NCBI RefSeq assembly: GCF_037996765.1
Contig: NZ_JBBNAD010000006.1
Location: 186,001 to 250,000 of the forward strand
DNA: 64,000 nt
Direction: 5' to 3'
Source of the DNA: Bdellovibrio sp. GT3
Lineage (GTDB): Bacteria > Bdellovibrionota > Bdellovibrionia > Bdellovibrionales > Bdellovibrionaceae
Below, piece by piece: positions 1 to 7,325 of the stretch (positions are counted from its first letter, which is position 1; each line of letters opens with the position of its first letter). Position numbers and translations under genes: made by a program. The notes beneath the pieces were generated by a model. The model made no database searches, was not told the origin of the DNA, and saw nothing but the letters and a program-made list of their open reading frames with translations.

Positions 1-1
1 T

Positions 2-472
2 CCTTCCTTTCTGGCCGAACACGGCTACGAGGTCTATCACCTGCGCCTGCCGTGGAGTGATTCCCTGCTAAGACAGACCCGTCTGACTGAGTTTTTAAAA
101 TCCCAGGATGCAGCCAACAGACGCTTTCATATGGTTTTGGATTCGTACTCCCTGCAAGAACTGGAACCGGTCTTACGTGAACTAAAACCGGAATGCCTGA
201 TGTCGATCACGGAAATTGCTGACACGGACAGCATCAAGCCCACCAGCCTGAAAGCCTCTTTCGTCCCTCAGGAAACTCTGCAAACCCTGCCCTCCAAGAA
301 AGGCAGCTTCTTTGTTAAGTGGGCCTACGATCTGCATCGCTTGCTTCTTTTCGGTCGCCCCCTGCCGTCACTGAGCTGCCTCGGTGCCGCCAAGGCGACA
401 CAACTCCAAAATGCCCGCCTGCTTTTGGAACGAGCACAGAACCTTGCCGAAATGGACCTGCGCGAAGGCTAA
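2..472 (+). CDS. C-terminal part of an unrecognised protein (cut by window edge)
   Basis: An open frame enters from the left edge and stops with TAA at 470-472, giving about 156 residues with no start in view. The visible part begins PSFLAEHGYEVYHLRLPW, which alternates beta-like and helical stretches and could be part of a Rossmann-like fold. No catalytic motif, signal peptide or membrane helix can be seen. An internal ATG at 131 exists, but the frame upstream of it is open and protein-like, so 131 is probably not the start. I do not recognise the family. The next gene starts 70 bp downstream on the same strand, so the two could be co-transcribed. Confidence 0.6.
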   Translation, partial: PSFLAEHGYEVYHLRLPWSDSLLRQTRLTEFLKSQDAANRRFHMVLDSYSLQELEPVLRELKPECLMSITEIADTDSIKPTSLKASFVPQETLQTLPSKKGSFFVKWAYDLHRLLLFGRPLPSLSCLGAAKATQLQNARLLLERAQNLAEMDLREG

Positions 473-542
473 ACCAAATTCACTAGTTACTTGGGCGCGC
501 TTACCACTTGCTAACGAACTCTTGTCGTGGTGCAATGAGCCT

Positions 543-1106
543 ATGAGTGACTACCGTGACGTAACACCAAATCAATCCCCACATCTACAAACCGCCAAAG
601 AAGTTTTCAATTACATCATTGATTACCTTCGCCATCCGATTCAAAAGATCAAAAATCTGCCGGATTGGAAGTGGTCCACTTTGTTGATCACACTGGCTGT
701 GGTTTCAATTATTTCTGGGGTTATTTCCGGATTGATCCCGCCCAATATCTACCGCATCGGCGCAGGAATTATTTTCGCCCCGTTCGTCGCGTTGGTGATG
801 ACGTGGCTGGGTGCCGTCTTCATTTACTATTACTTTCAGGTGTTCGAAAAAAGAACCTGCTCACTGCGCTTGATCTTCACTTTGATCTTGTTCGCAAACA
901 TTCCATTTTTTATTTTCCAGGCAGGCTCTGAACTGATTCCACCTCTGACCTTGGTGGGCTTTGCGTTCACAACAATGCTGATGGCTGTGGGCTTGACTGA
1001 AAACTTCCAAATGGAAAAACGCCGTTCCTTGCGCCTGGTGACTATCCTGTTTGCGATCGTTTTCTTCCTGTGGCTCTACAACCGCATCGAAGTCGCAAGA
1101 ATGTAG
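543..1106 (+). CDS. Small multi-pass membrane protein, Yip1-like
   Basis: This is a 187-residue protein starting MSDYRDVTPNQ. A hydrophilic N-terminus of about 50 residues is followed by about five hydrophobic segments, at roughly residues 52-70, 78-100, 115-130, 138-152 and 165-180. The layout resembles bacterial Yip1-domain proteins, which are membrane proteins of poorly known function. I chose ATG 543 because the frame upstream (back to 384) overlaps the preceding gene and has an unlikely composition. No clear Shine-Dalgarno sequence is visible before 543, so the start is not certain. It is probably an inner-membrane protein. The Yip1 assignment rests on topology and general resemblance only. 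Confidence 0.65.
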   Translation: MSDYRDVTPNQSPHLQTAKEVFNYIIDYLRHPIQKIKNLPDWKWSTLLITLAVVSIISGVISGLIPPNIYRIGAGIIFAPFVALVMTWLGAVFIYYYFQVFEKRTCSLRLIFTLILFANIPFFIFQAGSELIPPLTLVGFAFTTMLMAVGLTENFQMEKRRSLRLVTILFAIVFFLWLYNRIEVARM

Positions 1107-1299
1107 TTGCATGGTTCAGCCAACGCTTGTTACATCACGCTTGACGCTCGAACCATTCAAACAGTCTGATGCTCAGGATATTTTCAACTATGGGAACCAC
1201 ACACAACACTAGAGGCTTCAAAACAGTTTTTAAAAAAAAGCCTGATACTACAGGGCCAGGTAATTGATACCGCTCACTCGCCTTTGTAAAAGACTAACT

Positions 1300-1327
1300 G
1301 CGGACGTCCGCACATCCGTATCGGATG
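1300..1327. other. Two adjacent palindromes in a 400-bp non-coding stretch
   Basis: The stretch 1107-1506 has no convincing gene. It holds a perfect 12-bp palindrome GCGGACGTCCGC (1300-1311), followed at once by a hairpin of CATCCG and CGGATG around a 3-nt loop (1313-1327). Further left, ATGGTTCAGC at 1111-1120 pairs with GCTCGAACCAT at 1146-1156, with one bulged base. The stretch ends in the terminator at 1396-1432. The arrangement would fit a small structured RNA or an operator region. Nothing identifies a known RNA family. Confidence 0.4.
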
Positions 1328-1395
1328 GAATAGTGCATTAATATCCGCGCGACTAAGAAATATGCGTCAGTTAAAACTCTAGGCGTTTCAAAAAC

Positions 1396-1432
1396 AAAAA
1401 AGCCATGGCTGCTAAAACCATGGCTTTTTTTT
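1396..1432. terminator. Bidirectional intrinsic terminator
   Basis: The 8-bp stem AGCCATGG/CCATGGCT (1401-1408 and 1418-1425) encloses a 9-nt loop. It is flanked by an A-tract on the left and a T-tract on the right, so it can terminate on both strands. On the minus strand it lies about 80 bp past the dut stop and would end the long rimP-dut transcription unit. Confidence 0.8.
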
Positions 1433-1506
1433 ATTGGAGAAAGTAAGTCCGTACCTAAGCCTCCGGGCATTCAACACGCCGTTTACAGAAGTAGGACCGG
1501 CACCTT

Positions 1507-1956
1507 TTAAGCGCGGCCGGTGGAGCCGAAGCCGCCTGCGCCACGCTCTGTCTCAGTCAATTCCTGAGCCATTACGAAGTTTGCTTGGTAAACTGGAGCG
1601 ACTACCAATTGCGCGCAACGCTCTTGATCGCCGATCGTCACAGCTGCATCGCCCAAATTGATCACGATGATTTTAACTTCACCGCGGTAGTCAGCATCGA
1701 TGGTTCCCGGCGTGTTCAAAACAGTCAGACCGTTTTTTGCGGCCCAGCCGCTGCGAGGACGTGCCTGAATTTCGAAACCCATTGGGATTTCAAAGCTCAA
1801 ACCCGTTGGGATCATCGCACGTTGACCTGGCTCAAGAACAACTGGACCATCCAATTGCGCACGAACGTCAACGCCGGAAGCGCCCGCTGATTGATAAGCT
1901 GGCAATTCACCTTTGAAGTTTTCAAGAGTCTTAATTTTTACGTTTACTTTATTCAT
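1507..1956 (-). CDS. dut: dUTP diphosphatase (dUTPase)
   Basis: This 149-residue protein has the usual length of a trimeric dUTPase, which hydrolyses dUTP to dUMP and pyrophosphate and keeps uracil out of DNA. All five family motifs are present: the ASGVD region (residues 26-30), RPRSG (66-70), the substrate-binding loop GTIDADYRGEV (84-94), the GDQERCAQLV region (109-118) and the C-terminal glycine-rich RGAGGFGSTGR (138-148). Its ATG overlaps the stop of the M16 protease gene upstream (ATGA), so the two are translationally coupled. It is the last gene of the minus-strand operon before the terminator at 1396-1432. Confidence 0.97.
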   Translation of the reverse strand: MNKVNVKIKTLENFKGELPAYQSAGASGVDVRAQLDGPVVLEPGQRAMIPTGLSFEIPMGFEIQARPRSGWAAKNGLTVLNTPGTIDADYRGEVKIIVINLGDAAVTIGDQERCAQLVVAPVYQANFVMAQELTETERGAGGFGSTGRA

Positions 1957-3221
1957 AGTTCAAACCCCTCCCACCAGTCTTTGAGTTCCTCAACACCAGT
2001 GCCCAGCAATACGCCGGATGTTTTGTCAGTCTTAAGTTCATTGCGGATATAATCATTCACAGTATCCACTGTGACCAGATTGATTTCCTCGATGACGGAT
2101 TCGACTGATCTGTATTCGCCAAACACCATTTCATTGACGGCCAAAGAAGTCATGCGATTTTCGATGTCGTCGGAGCCCAGCAAAATAGAGCCTTTGACTT
2201 GAGTCTTAAACATCTCAACATCCGCTCTGGTGGCACCTTTGGTGCGCAACTTCTGGAATTCCTTGGCAACAAGATCCGCGACTTTTTTGACGCTTTTCAA
2301 CTCGGAAGCCGCATAGATATTCAGCATTCCTGAATCGATATTGGTATTTAAGCTGGAGAAAATGGAATACACCAATCCGCGCTTTTCGCGCACACTTTGA
2401 TAAAGCTTCGAGGTCATCCCCCCGCCCAACAAAGTATTCGCGATAACAGCCTCAAAGCGATGCTTGTCATGGAAACTTGCGGTCGGTAGTCCCAGCAACA
2501 TGTGCACTTGTTCGGATTGCTTTTCCATCACGCGACGACGACGCAACCAGCTTGGCTTTTTGCGCGTGTTCTTAAGTGTGGATTTTTTCTTTTTACCCAA
2601 GTGCTTTTGCACGCCCGCCATAAACTCATCATGATCCAGGCAGCCCGCTGCGCTGACGATGATGTTTTTGCCGGTGTAGTTTTTCTTATAATAATCCAAA
2701 ACCTGATTTTGCTTCATCAAAGCAATAGAGGCTGGTGTCCCTAAAATCGGACGACCCAGTGGATGCTTGCCATAGGCTTCATCATAAAGAACGTCATAGA
2801 TCACGTCCTCATGAGAATCCTCGGACATCGCAATCTCTTGCAGAATCACACCTTTTTCCAAGGCGAATTCTTTTTTGACCAGATCCATATTGGAAACAAG
2901 ATCAGACAAAACGTCCAATGCCGTCTCCCAATGATCCTTCAAAACAAGGGCGTGGTAGCACGTGTATTCGCGAGTAGTGTAAGCGTTTAGCTCCCCACCC
3001 ACAGATTCCAGTGATTTTGCGATTTGATAAGTATTACGGGTCTTAGTGCCTTTAAACACCAAATGCTCAAGCAAGTGAGACATCCCGGCGATGGCCGGAG
3101 TTTCGTCACGAGTCCCCGTCAAAACCCAGATACCGATAGAAACGGCACGGGACCCTGGATGAAACTCGCTCATCACTCGGATCCCGTTTGCTAGTTCAGA
3201 TTTTTTGAACAGATTTGCCAA
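1953..3221 (-). CDS. M16 family zinc metallopeptidase (processing-protease-like)
   Basis: This 422-residue protein belongs to the pitrilysin/MPP-like M16B family. The inverted zinc motif HLLEH is at residues 49-53 (ligands H49 and H53, catalytic E52), and the third ligand is probably E129 in the ILQEI segment. The C-terminal half has the arginine-rich, glycine-loop region (LLGGGMTSKLYQSVREKRGLVYS) typical of the inactive second M16 domain. There is no signal peptide, so it is probably cytoplasmic. Its placement directly after pnp and before dut matches many Gram-negative and Gram-positive genomes. The substrate is unknown. It starts with ATG 3221, 44 bp after the pnp stop, and its stop overlaps the dut start. 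Confidence 0.93.
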   Translation of the reverse strand: MANLFKKSELANGIRVMSEFHPGSRAVSIGIWVLTGTRDETPAIAGMSHLLEHLVFKGTKTRNTYQIAKSLESVGGELNAYTTREYTCYHALVLKDHWETALDVLSDLVSNMDLVKKEFALEKGVILQEIAMSEDSHEDVIYDVLYDEAYGKHPLGRPILGTPASIALMKQNQVLDYYKKNYTGKNIIVSAAGCLDHDEFMAGVQKHLGKKKKSTLKNTRKKPSWLRRRRVMEKQSEQVHMLLGLPTASFHDKHRFEAVIANTLLGGGMTSKLYQSVREKRGLVYSIFSSLNTNIDSGMLNIYAASELKSVKKVADLVAKEFQKLRTKGATRADVEMFKTQVKGSILLGSDDIENRMTSLAVNEMVFGEYRSVESVIEEINLVTVDTVNDYIRNELKTDKTSGVLLGTGVEELKDWWEGFEL

Positions 3222-3258
3222 TTACAACTCCATCCACCTTCGCCAAGGCTTCGGCGGA

Positions 3259-3284
3259 CAAAGCTTTACTGAAGTAAAGCTTTG
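3259..3284 (-). promoter_or_regulatory. Perfect 11-bp hairpin across the pnp stop codon
   Basis: CAAAGCTTTAC (3259-3269) and GTAAAGCTTTG (3274-3284) form a perfect 11-bp stem with a 4-nt loop. It covers the last codons and the TAA of pnp. A second, shorter stem (CGCC/GGCG) follows at 3241-3256 before the M16 gene. Neither has a U-tract, so this is more likely an RNA-processing or stability element than a terminator. Confidence 0.6.
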
Positions 3285-5359
3285 CGAGAAAGTTTCACGC
3301 GACCTGCGCGGTCAACTTCAAGAACTTTTACGTCGATAGTTTCGCCTTCTTTAAGAACATCAGTCACGGCGCGAACGCGCTCGTTAGAGATCTCAGAGAT
3401 GTGTAGCAAACCTTGAGTGTTCGGAAGGATCTCAACGAATGCACCGAACTCAGCGATTTTTACTACGCGGCCTTTATACGTTTTACCAACTTCAGCTTCA
3501 GCCACGATGTCGTTGATCATGCCGATAGCTTTTTTAGTTGCTTCAGGATCAGCGGATGCAATGTGGATTGTACCGTCGTCTTCGATCTCGATCTTAACGC
3601 CAGTCGCTTCAGTGATACCACGGATAACTTTACCACCAGAACCAATAACCTCGCGGATTTTGTCTGGACGGATTTTGATAGTCTCGATACGTGGAGCAAA
3701 TTCGGAGATTTGACCACGAGGAGTTTTCATCACTTTTTCCATTTCGTTCAAGATGTGGATACGGCCGTCTTTAGCTTGAGACAACGCTTGTTCCATAACT
3801 TCGAAAGAAACAGAGTCAATTTTGATGTCCATTTGAACCGCTGTGATACCTTGAGCAGTACCAGCAACTTTAAAGTCCATGTCACCCAAGTGATCTTCGT
3901 CACCCAGGATGTCAGTCAATACAGCTACGCGGTCGCCTTCTTTGATAAGACCCATCGCCACACCTGCAACGTTGCCTTTAACAGGAACGCCGGCGTCAAG
4001 AAGAGCCATCAAACCAGAACATACAGTACCCATTGAAGAAGAACCGTTGGATTCCAAAACTTCAGACACGATACGGATTGTGTATGGGAATTTCTCATGG
4101 TCAGGAAGAACTGCTTTAAGAGCGCGCTCTGCCAAGTTACCGTGACCGATCTCACGACGAGAAGTACCGCTCATACGACCTACTTCACCTACAGAGTATG
4201 GAGGGAAGTTGTAGTGAAGCAAGAATTTGCGTTTTTGAACGCCCAACAATGAATCAACCATTTGTTCATCGTCACCAGTACCCAAAGTCACAGTACCCAA
4301 TACTTGAGTCTCACCACGAGTGAAAAGACCAGAACCGTGAGCACGTGGCAGGATACCAACTTCGTTCGCAACCGGACGTACAGTTGTCGTGTTACGACCA
4401 TCGATACGAACTTTACGATCCAAGATCATCGCACGAGCTTCTTTGTACTTAAGATCTTCGATAACTGTGTTTAGATCTTTTTTACGTTGTTTCAAAAGGT
4501 CTTTATCAGTGATTGATGCAAGCAATGCTTTTTCAGCGTCAGCTGCTGCAGTTGCAGAAGCTGCGTAACGATCTTGTTTTTCTTTGATCGCAAGAGCTGC
4601 CGCAATTTTAGGTTGCAAGAAAGCTTCTGCAGAAGCTTTGAAATCAGCATCAACTGCAGGTGCTGTGAATGTGCGTTTAGCAACAGAACCCATTTTCTCA
4701 CGCAATTCATCTTGCGCGTTCAAAAGAGGCATCAATGCCTGGTGACCGAATTTCAATGCTGCCAAAGCGTCTGCTTCAGTGATGAATTTCGTTTCGCCTT
4801 CCACCATCAACAAACCATTGCGAGTACCCGCAACGATCATATCCATGTCGGATTTTTCCATTTGTTGTGGAGTTGGGTTGGCGATGAATTGACCATCAAC
4901 GCGAGCGATTTGAACTGCTGCAGTTGGGCCGTTGAATGGAATGTTTGATACGTGAAGGGCTGCAGAAGCACCCAAGCTCGCCAGGATTTCCAATGGGAAA
5001 GAACCGTCAGCAGAAAGTACTGTCGCTACAATTTGTGTCTCGTAGCGGTAGCCTTCTGGGAAAGAAGGACGGATTGGACGATCGATCAAACGAGCAATAA
5101 GAACCGCATCGTTTGTTGGTTTAGCTTCACGTTTGAAGTAACCACCTGGGATTTTACCAGTAGCATAGTATTTTTCGATGTATTCAACAGTCAGAGGGAA
5201 GAAATCCAGCTCAGATTGTTTTTTGGAAGAAACAGCAGTTACGATAACCATGTTGTTACCGCTGGAAACAAGCACTGATCCATCCGCTTGTTTTGCCATA
5301 CGGCCTGCTTCGATTGTGATCTGTTTTCCACCTACAGAAGTAGTTACAGTCGTTTTCAT
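3266..5359 (-). CDS. pnp: Polynucleotide phosphorylase
   Basis: This is a 697-residue protein, the normal PNPase length. The enzyme degrades RNA 3' to 5' by phosphorolysis and is a core part of the degradosome. The order is the first RNase PH domain, a helical linker, the second RNase PH domain, a KH domain (about residues 555-610, with the GSGGK loop of the KH fold) and an S1 domain (about 622-692, beginning GKTYKGRVVKIAEFGAFVE). The ATG at 5359 has a strong AAGGAG site 6 nt upstream. It lies behind rpsO as in many bacteria. The 208-bp gap carries structured RNA (5405-5507, 5523-5544), which would fit autoregulation, but that is inference. Confidence 0.98.
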   Translation of the reverse strand: MKTTVTTSVGGKQITIEAGRMAKQADGSVLVSSGNNMVIVTAVSSKKQSELDFFPLTVEYIEKYYATGKIPGGYFKREAKPTNDAVLIARLIDRPIRPSFPEGYRYETQIVATVLSADGSFPLEILASLGASAALHVSNIPFNGPTAAVQIARVDGQFIANPTPQQMEKSDMDMIVAGTRNGLLMVEGETKFITEADALAALKFGHQALMPLLNAQDELREKMGSVAKRTFTAPAVDADFKASAEAFLQPKIAAALAIKEKQDRYAASATAAADAEKALLASITDKDLLKQRKKDLNTVIEDLKYKEARAMILDRKVRIDGRNTTTVRPVANEVGILPRAHGSGLFTRGETQVLGTVTLGTGDDEQMVDSLLGVQKRKFLLHYNFPPYSVGEVGRMSGTSRREIGHGNLAERALKAVLPDHEKFPYTIRIVSEVLESNGSSSMGTVCSGLMALLDAGVPVKGNVAGVAMGLIKEGDRVAVLTDILGDEDHLGDMDFKVAGTAQGITAVQMDIKIDSVSFEVMEQALSQAKDGRIHILNEMEKVMKTPRGQISEFAPRIETIKIRPDKIREVIGSGGKVIRGITEATGVKIEIEDDGTIHIASADPEATKKAIGMINDIVAEAEVGKTYKGRVVKIAEFGAFVEILPNTQGLLHISEISNERVRAVTDVLKEGETIDVKVLEVDRAGRVKLSRKALLQ

Positions 5360-5404
5360 TAAATCTCCTTATTTAGCGAAATTTCTTTTTCGCCATCCGT
5401 TTGT

Positions 5405-5507
5405 GGAAGCCATCTCAAAAATCATTCTGAGATCCGATCGCCTATCGGCGATCTCGGTTCGCAATCTTGCTCACCTTGAAGTCAGCGGGATTTCTCAGCT
5501 GGCTTCC
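5405..5507 (-). promoter_or_regulatory. Structured pnp leader (long-range and nested hairpins)
   Basis: GGAAGCCA at 5405-5412 pairs with TGGCTTCC at 5500-5507 and encloses about 87 nt. Inside, GAGATC (5429-5434) pairs with GATCTC (5450-5455), with a further CGAT/ATCG pair. This leader sits directly upstream of pnp. In E. coli the pnp leader is an RNase III site used for autoregulation. Whether that applies here is inferred from position only. Confidence 0.5.
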
Positions 5508-5522
5508 TGTTTTTTAAAATTC

Positions 5523-5544
5523 GAAGGGGCTATTACGCCCCTTC
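5523..5544 (-). terminator. Hairpin after rpsO (partial terminator)
   Basis: GAAGGGGC (5523-5530) pairs with GCCCCTTC (5537-5544), giving a GC-rich 8-bp stem with a 6-nt loop, 24 bp past the rpsO stop. On the minus strand it is followed by GAATTTTAAAAAA, a weak U-run. It could be a leaky terminator or attenuator between rpsO and pnp. Confidence 0.55.
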
Positions 5545-5567
5545 TGATTATCTTATTTAAGATGAGA

Positions 5568-5837
5568 TTACTTACGGATATCAAGTTCTTTGATAAGAGT
5601 TTGATATGCAGCCACGTCTTTGCGGTGCAAGTAATCCAAAAGCTTACGACGTTGGTTAACCAAAGTCACAAGACCACGACGACCGTGAAAGTCTTTTTTG
5701 TGAGTTGTGAAGTGACCTGTAAGGTCGTTGATTCTTGCAGTTAGCAAAGCAACTTGTACTTGTGCTGAACCAGTATCAAGGCCCGCAGTTTTAAACTTGT
5801 TAACGATCTGTGCTTTTTGTTCTTTAGTGACTGCCAT
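5568..5837 (-). CDS. rpsO: 30S ribosomal protein S15
   Basis: This is an 89-residue protein, exactly the usual S15 length. S15 is a primary 16S rRNA-binding protein of the small-subunit platform. The sequence has the family signature region [20 protein letters not shown] (about residues 38-57) and the conserved C-terminal RKLLDYL segment. The ATG at 5837 is preceded by AGGAGA 6 nt upstream. It lies between truB and pnp, with hairpins on both sides, which suggests it can be transcribed from its own promoter as well as from the rimP operon. I could not identify that promoter with confidence. Confidence 0.98.
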   Translation of the reverse strand: MAVTKEQKAQIVNKFKTAGLDTGSAQVQVALLTARINDLTGHFTTHKKDFHGRRGLVTLVNQRRKLLDYLHRKDVAAYQTLIKELDIRK

Positions 5838-5934
5838 TAGCGTCTCCTGTTTTTGGCGTTGCCGCCGGTTTCTAAACGCCCCGCCTCAGTCGTCATGGCT
5901 GTCGATCCTAGGCAGGTTTGGTAAGGTTCTATCC

Positions 5935-5952
5935 GACCCCGAATGCGGGGTC
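5935..5952 (-). terminator. GC-rich hairpin between truB and rpsO
   Basis: GACCCCG (5935-5941) and CGGGGTC (5946-5952) form a perfect 7-bp stem with a 4-nt loop, 29 bp past the truB stop. There is no U-tract, so termination would be weak or need Rho. It may separate truB from rpsO expression or protect the 3' end. Confidence 0.45.
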
Positions 5953-5980
5953 AAGTAGTGAAAATAACTAAAAAATTGGG

Positions 5981-6934
5981 TCAGTACTTAAAGACCCGCT
6001 TTAAGACAAACCCGCGGCCCGGCTCCAGCCCCACAATGGCTAAAAGCTTCCCGGAATCCAGCGACAGGATCTGTACATATTGGTCTTCTTCGGGCTTAAA
6101 AACCGCTATAAGCTGGCTGCGCAGGTCATGACTGATCTGCCCATTGCCCAAAAGAACCTGATCCTGCCCCTTAACTCGAATACGCTTTACCATCGGCAAG
6201 GCCGCTTCCATCGCAACAAAAGCCCCCGAAAGAGTGTCCTTTTTTACACACTCCTCGATAGCCTCCAAGGTCATGGCCTGCTCCAAATAATAGGGAGCCG
6301 AATAAGTCCGGCGGAGCCCACTCATCGCTGCACCACATCCTAACGCGTTCCCCAGCAGGTCGACCCAAGTGCGGATATAGCTGCCTTTTGAGCAGCGCAG
6401 GTCAAACTCAGCCCAATCAGTCCCCATCCCTAAGAATTTGATATCCCAGAAGTTCATGACCTTTTTAGGGATCACCACGTCTTTATCCTGGCGGGCATAT
6501 TCATAGAGCTTTTTACCCTGCACCTTAATGGCCGAGTAAATCGGAACTTCAACTTCCATCTCGCCCTGAAGTTTCATGGCTTCAGCTAGCAAGCTGGCTT
6601 CATTTATATCCACCGGATGCGTTTCAAGAACTTCCCCTGTCGTATCCAAGGTGTCGGTACGAAGACCGAATTGAATACGCACGCGGTAACCTTTGTCACC
6701 TTCAAGAATGTATTGGGAAAGCTTGGTTGCTTCATTGATCAAACAGGCCATCAAGCCCGACGCCATTGGATCCAAAGTGCCGGAGTGACCGACAGACTTT
6801 GTGCCCATGATGCGACGGAGGCGTGAAACCACGTCGTGACTGGAAATGCCCGATGGTTTATCGACCAGCAATAAGCCATCAAACGGGACAGGGTCCCGCT
6901 TAGGCGGTCTATTATTTTCAGAATTATTCGTCAT
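5981..6934 (-). CDS. truB: tRNA pseudouridine synthase B (Psi55)
   Basis: This 317-residue protein isomerises U55 in the T-loop of tRNAs. The catalytic motif GTLDPMASG holds the nucleophile at Asp55. The upstream GLLLVDKPSGISSHDVV block and the downstream KVQGKKLYEYAR and KGSYIRTW blocks are typical. I prefer ATG 6934 over the in-frame start at 6982. Residues before MTNNSENN have no family counterpart, and 6934 leaves a short 11-nt overlap with rbfA, which fits coupled translation. The C-terminus is PUA-like in position but short. Confidence 0.96.
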   Translation of the reverse strand: MTNNSENNRPPKRDPVPFDGLLLVDKPSGISSHDVVSRLRRIMGTKSVGHSGTLDPMASGLMACLINEATKLSQYILEGDKGYRVRIQFGLRTDTLDTTGEVLETHPVDINEASLLAEAMKLQGEMEVEVPIYSAIKVQGKKLYEYARQDKDVVIPKKVMNFWDIKFLGMGTDWAEFDLRCSKGSYIRTWVDLLGNALGCGAAMSGLRRTYSAPYYLEQAMTLEAIEECVKKDTLSGAFVAMEAALPMVKRIRVKGQDQVLLGNGQISHDLRSQLIAVFKPEEDQYVQILSLDSGKLLAIVGLEPGRGFVLKRVFKY

Positions 6935-7325
6935 CAGATTCGGATTCGTCTTTGGGATTCTTGGCTTTTCGTTCAGCCTCAAGATCAGAGATAATGCGCT
7001 CCACTTTCAAAACCTGTTCTGTCGTATGATCCGGATAGAACTTTAATTTTGGGCAGTAACGCATCTTTAATTCTTTACCGATATAGTTTTGGATTTCGAA
7101 TGCGCGCTCTTGCAAAAGTTCAATCGCTTGTTCTTGATCCGCTTCAGAACCAAGAACGCTGATGTAAACTCTTGCCGCACGCAAATCCGCTGGCATCTTT
7201 ACAGAAGCCACCGTTACCAAACCTGGTAACGGCATTTTGAAACCTCTAATTAAAAATTGAGCAATGGTCGCTTGAATTTGACGCTCAACTTGCGCGACCC
7301 TGCGGCCATCACCCACATTTTTCAT
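6924..7325 (-). CDS. rbfA: 30S ribosome-binding factor A
   Basis: This is a 133-residue protein of the RbfA family, a small KH-fold factor that binds the pre-30S subunit and helps mature the 16S 5' end. The sequence shows the expected RRVAQVERQIQATIAQFL start, the ADLRAARVYISVLG segment and the LKMRYCPKLKFYPD segment, followed by an acidic tail ending ESDDE. Its start overlaps the infB stop by one base (TAATG), and its end overlaps truB by 11 bases. This arrangement (infB-rbfA-truB) is the canonical one. Confidence 0.96.
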   Translation of the reverse strand: MKNVGDGRRVAQVERQIQATIAQFLIRGFKMPLPGLVTVASVKMPADLRAARVYISVLGSEADQEQAIELLQERAFEIQNYIGKELKMRYCPKLKFYPDHTTEQVLKVERIISDLEAERKAKNPKDESESDDE

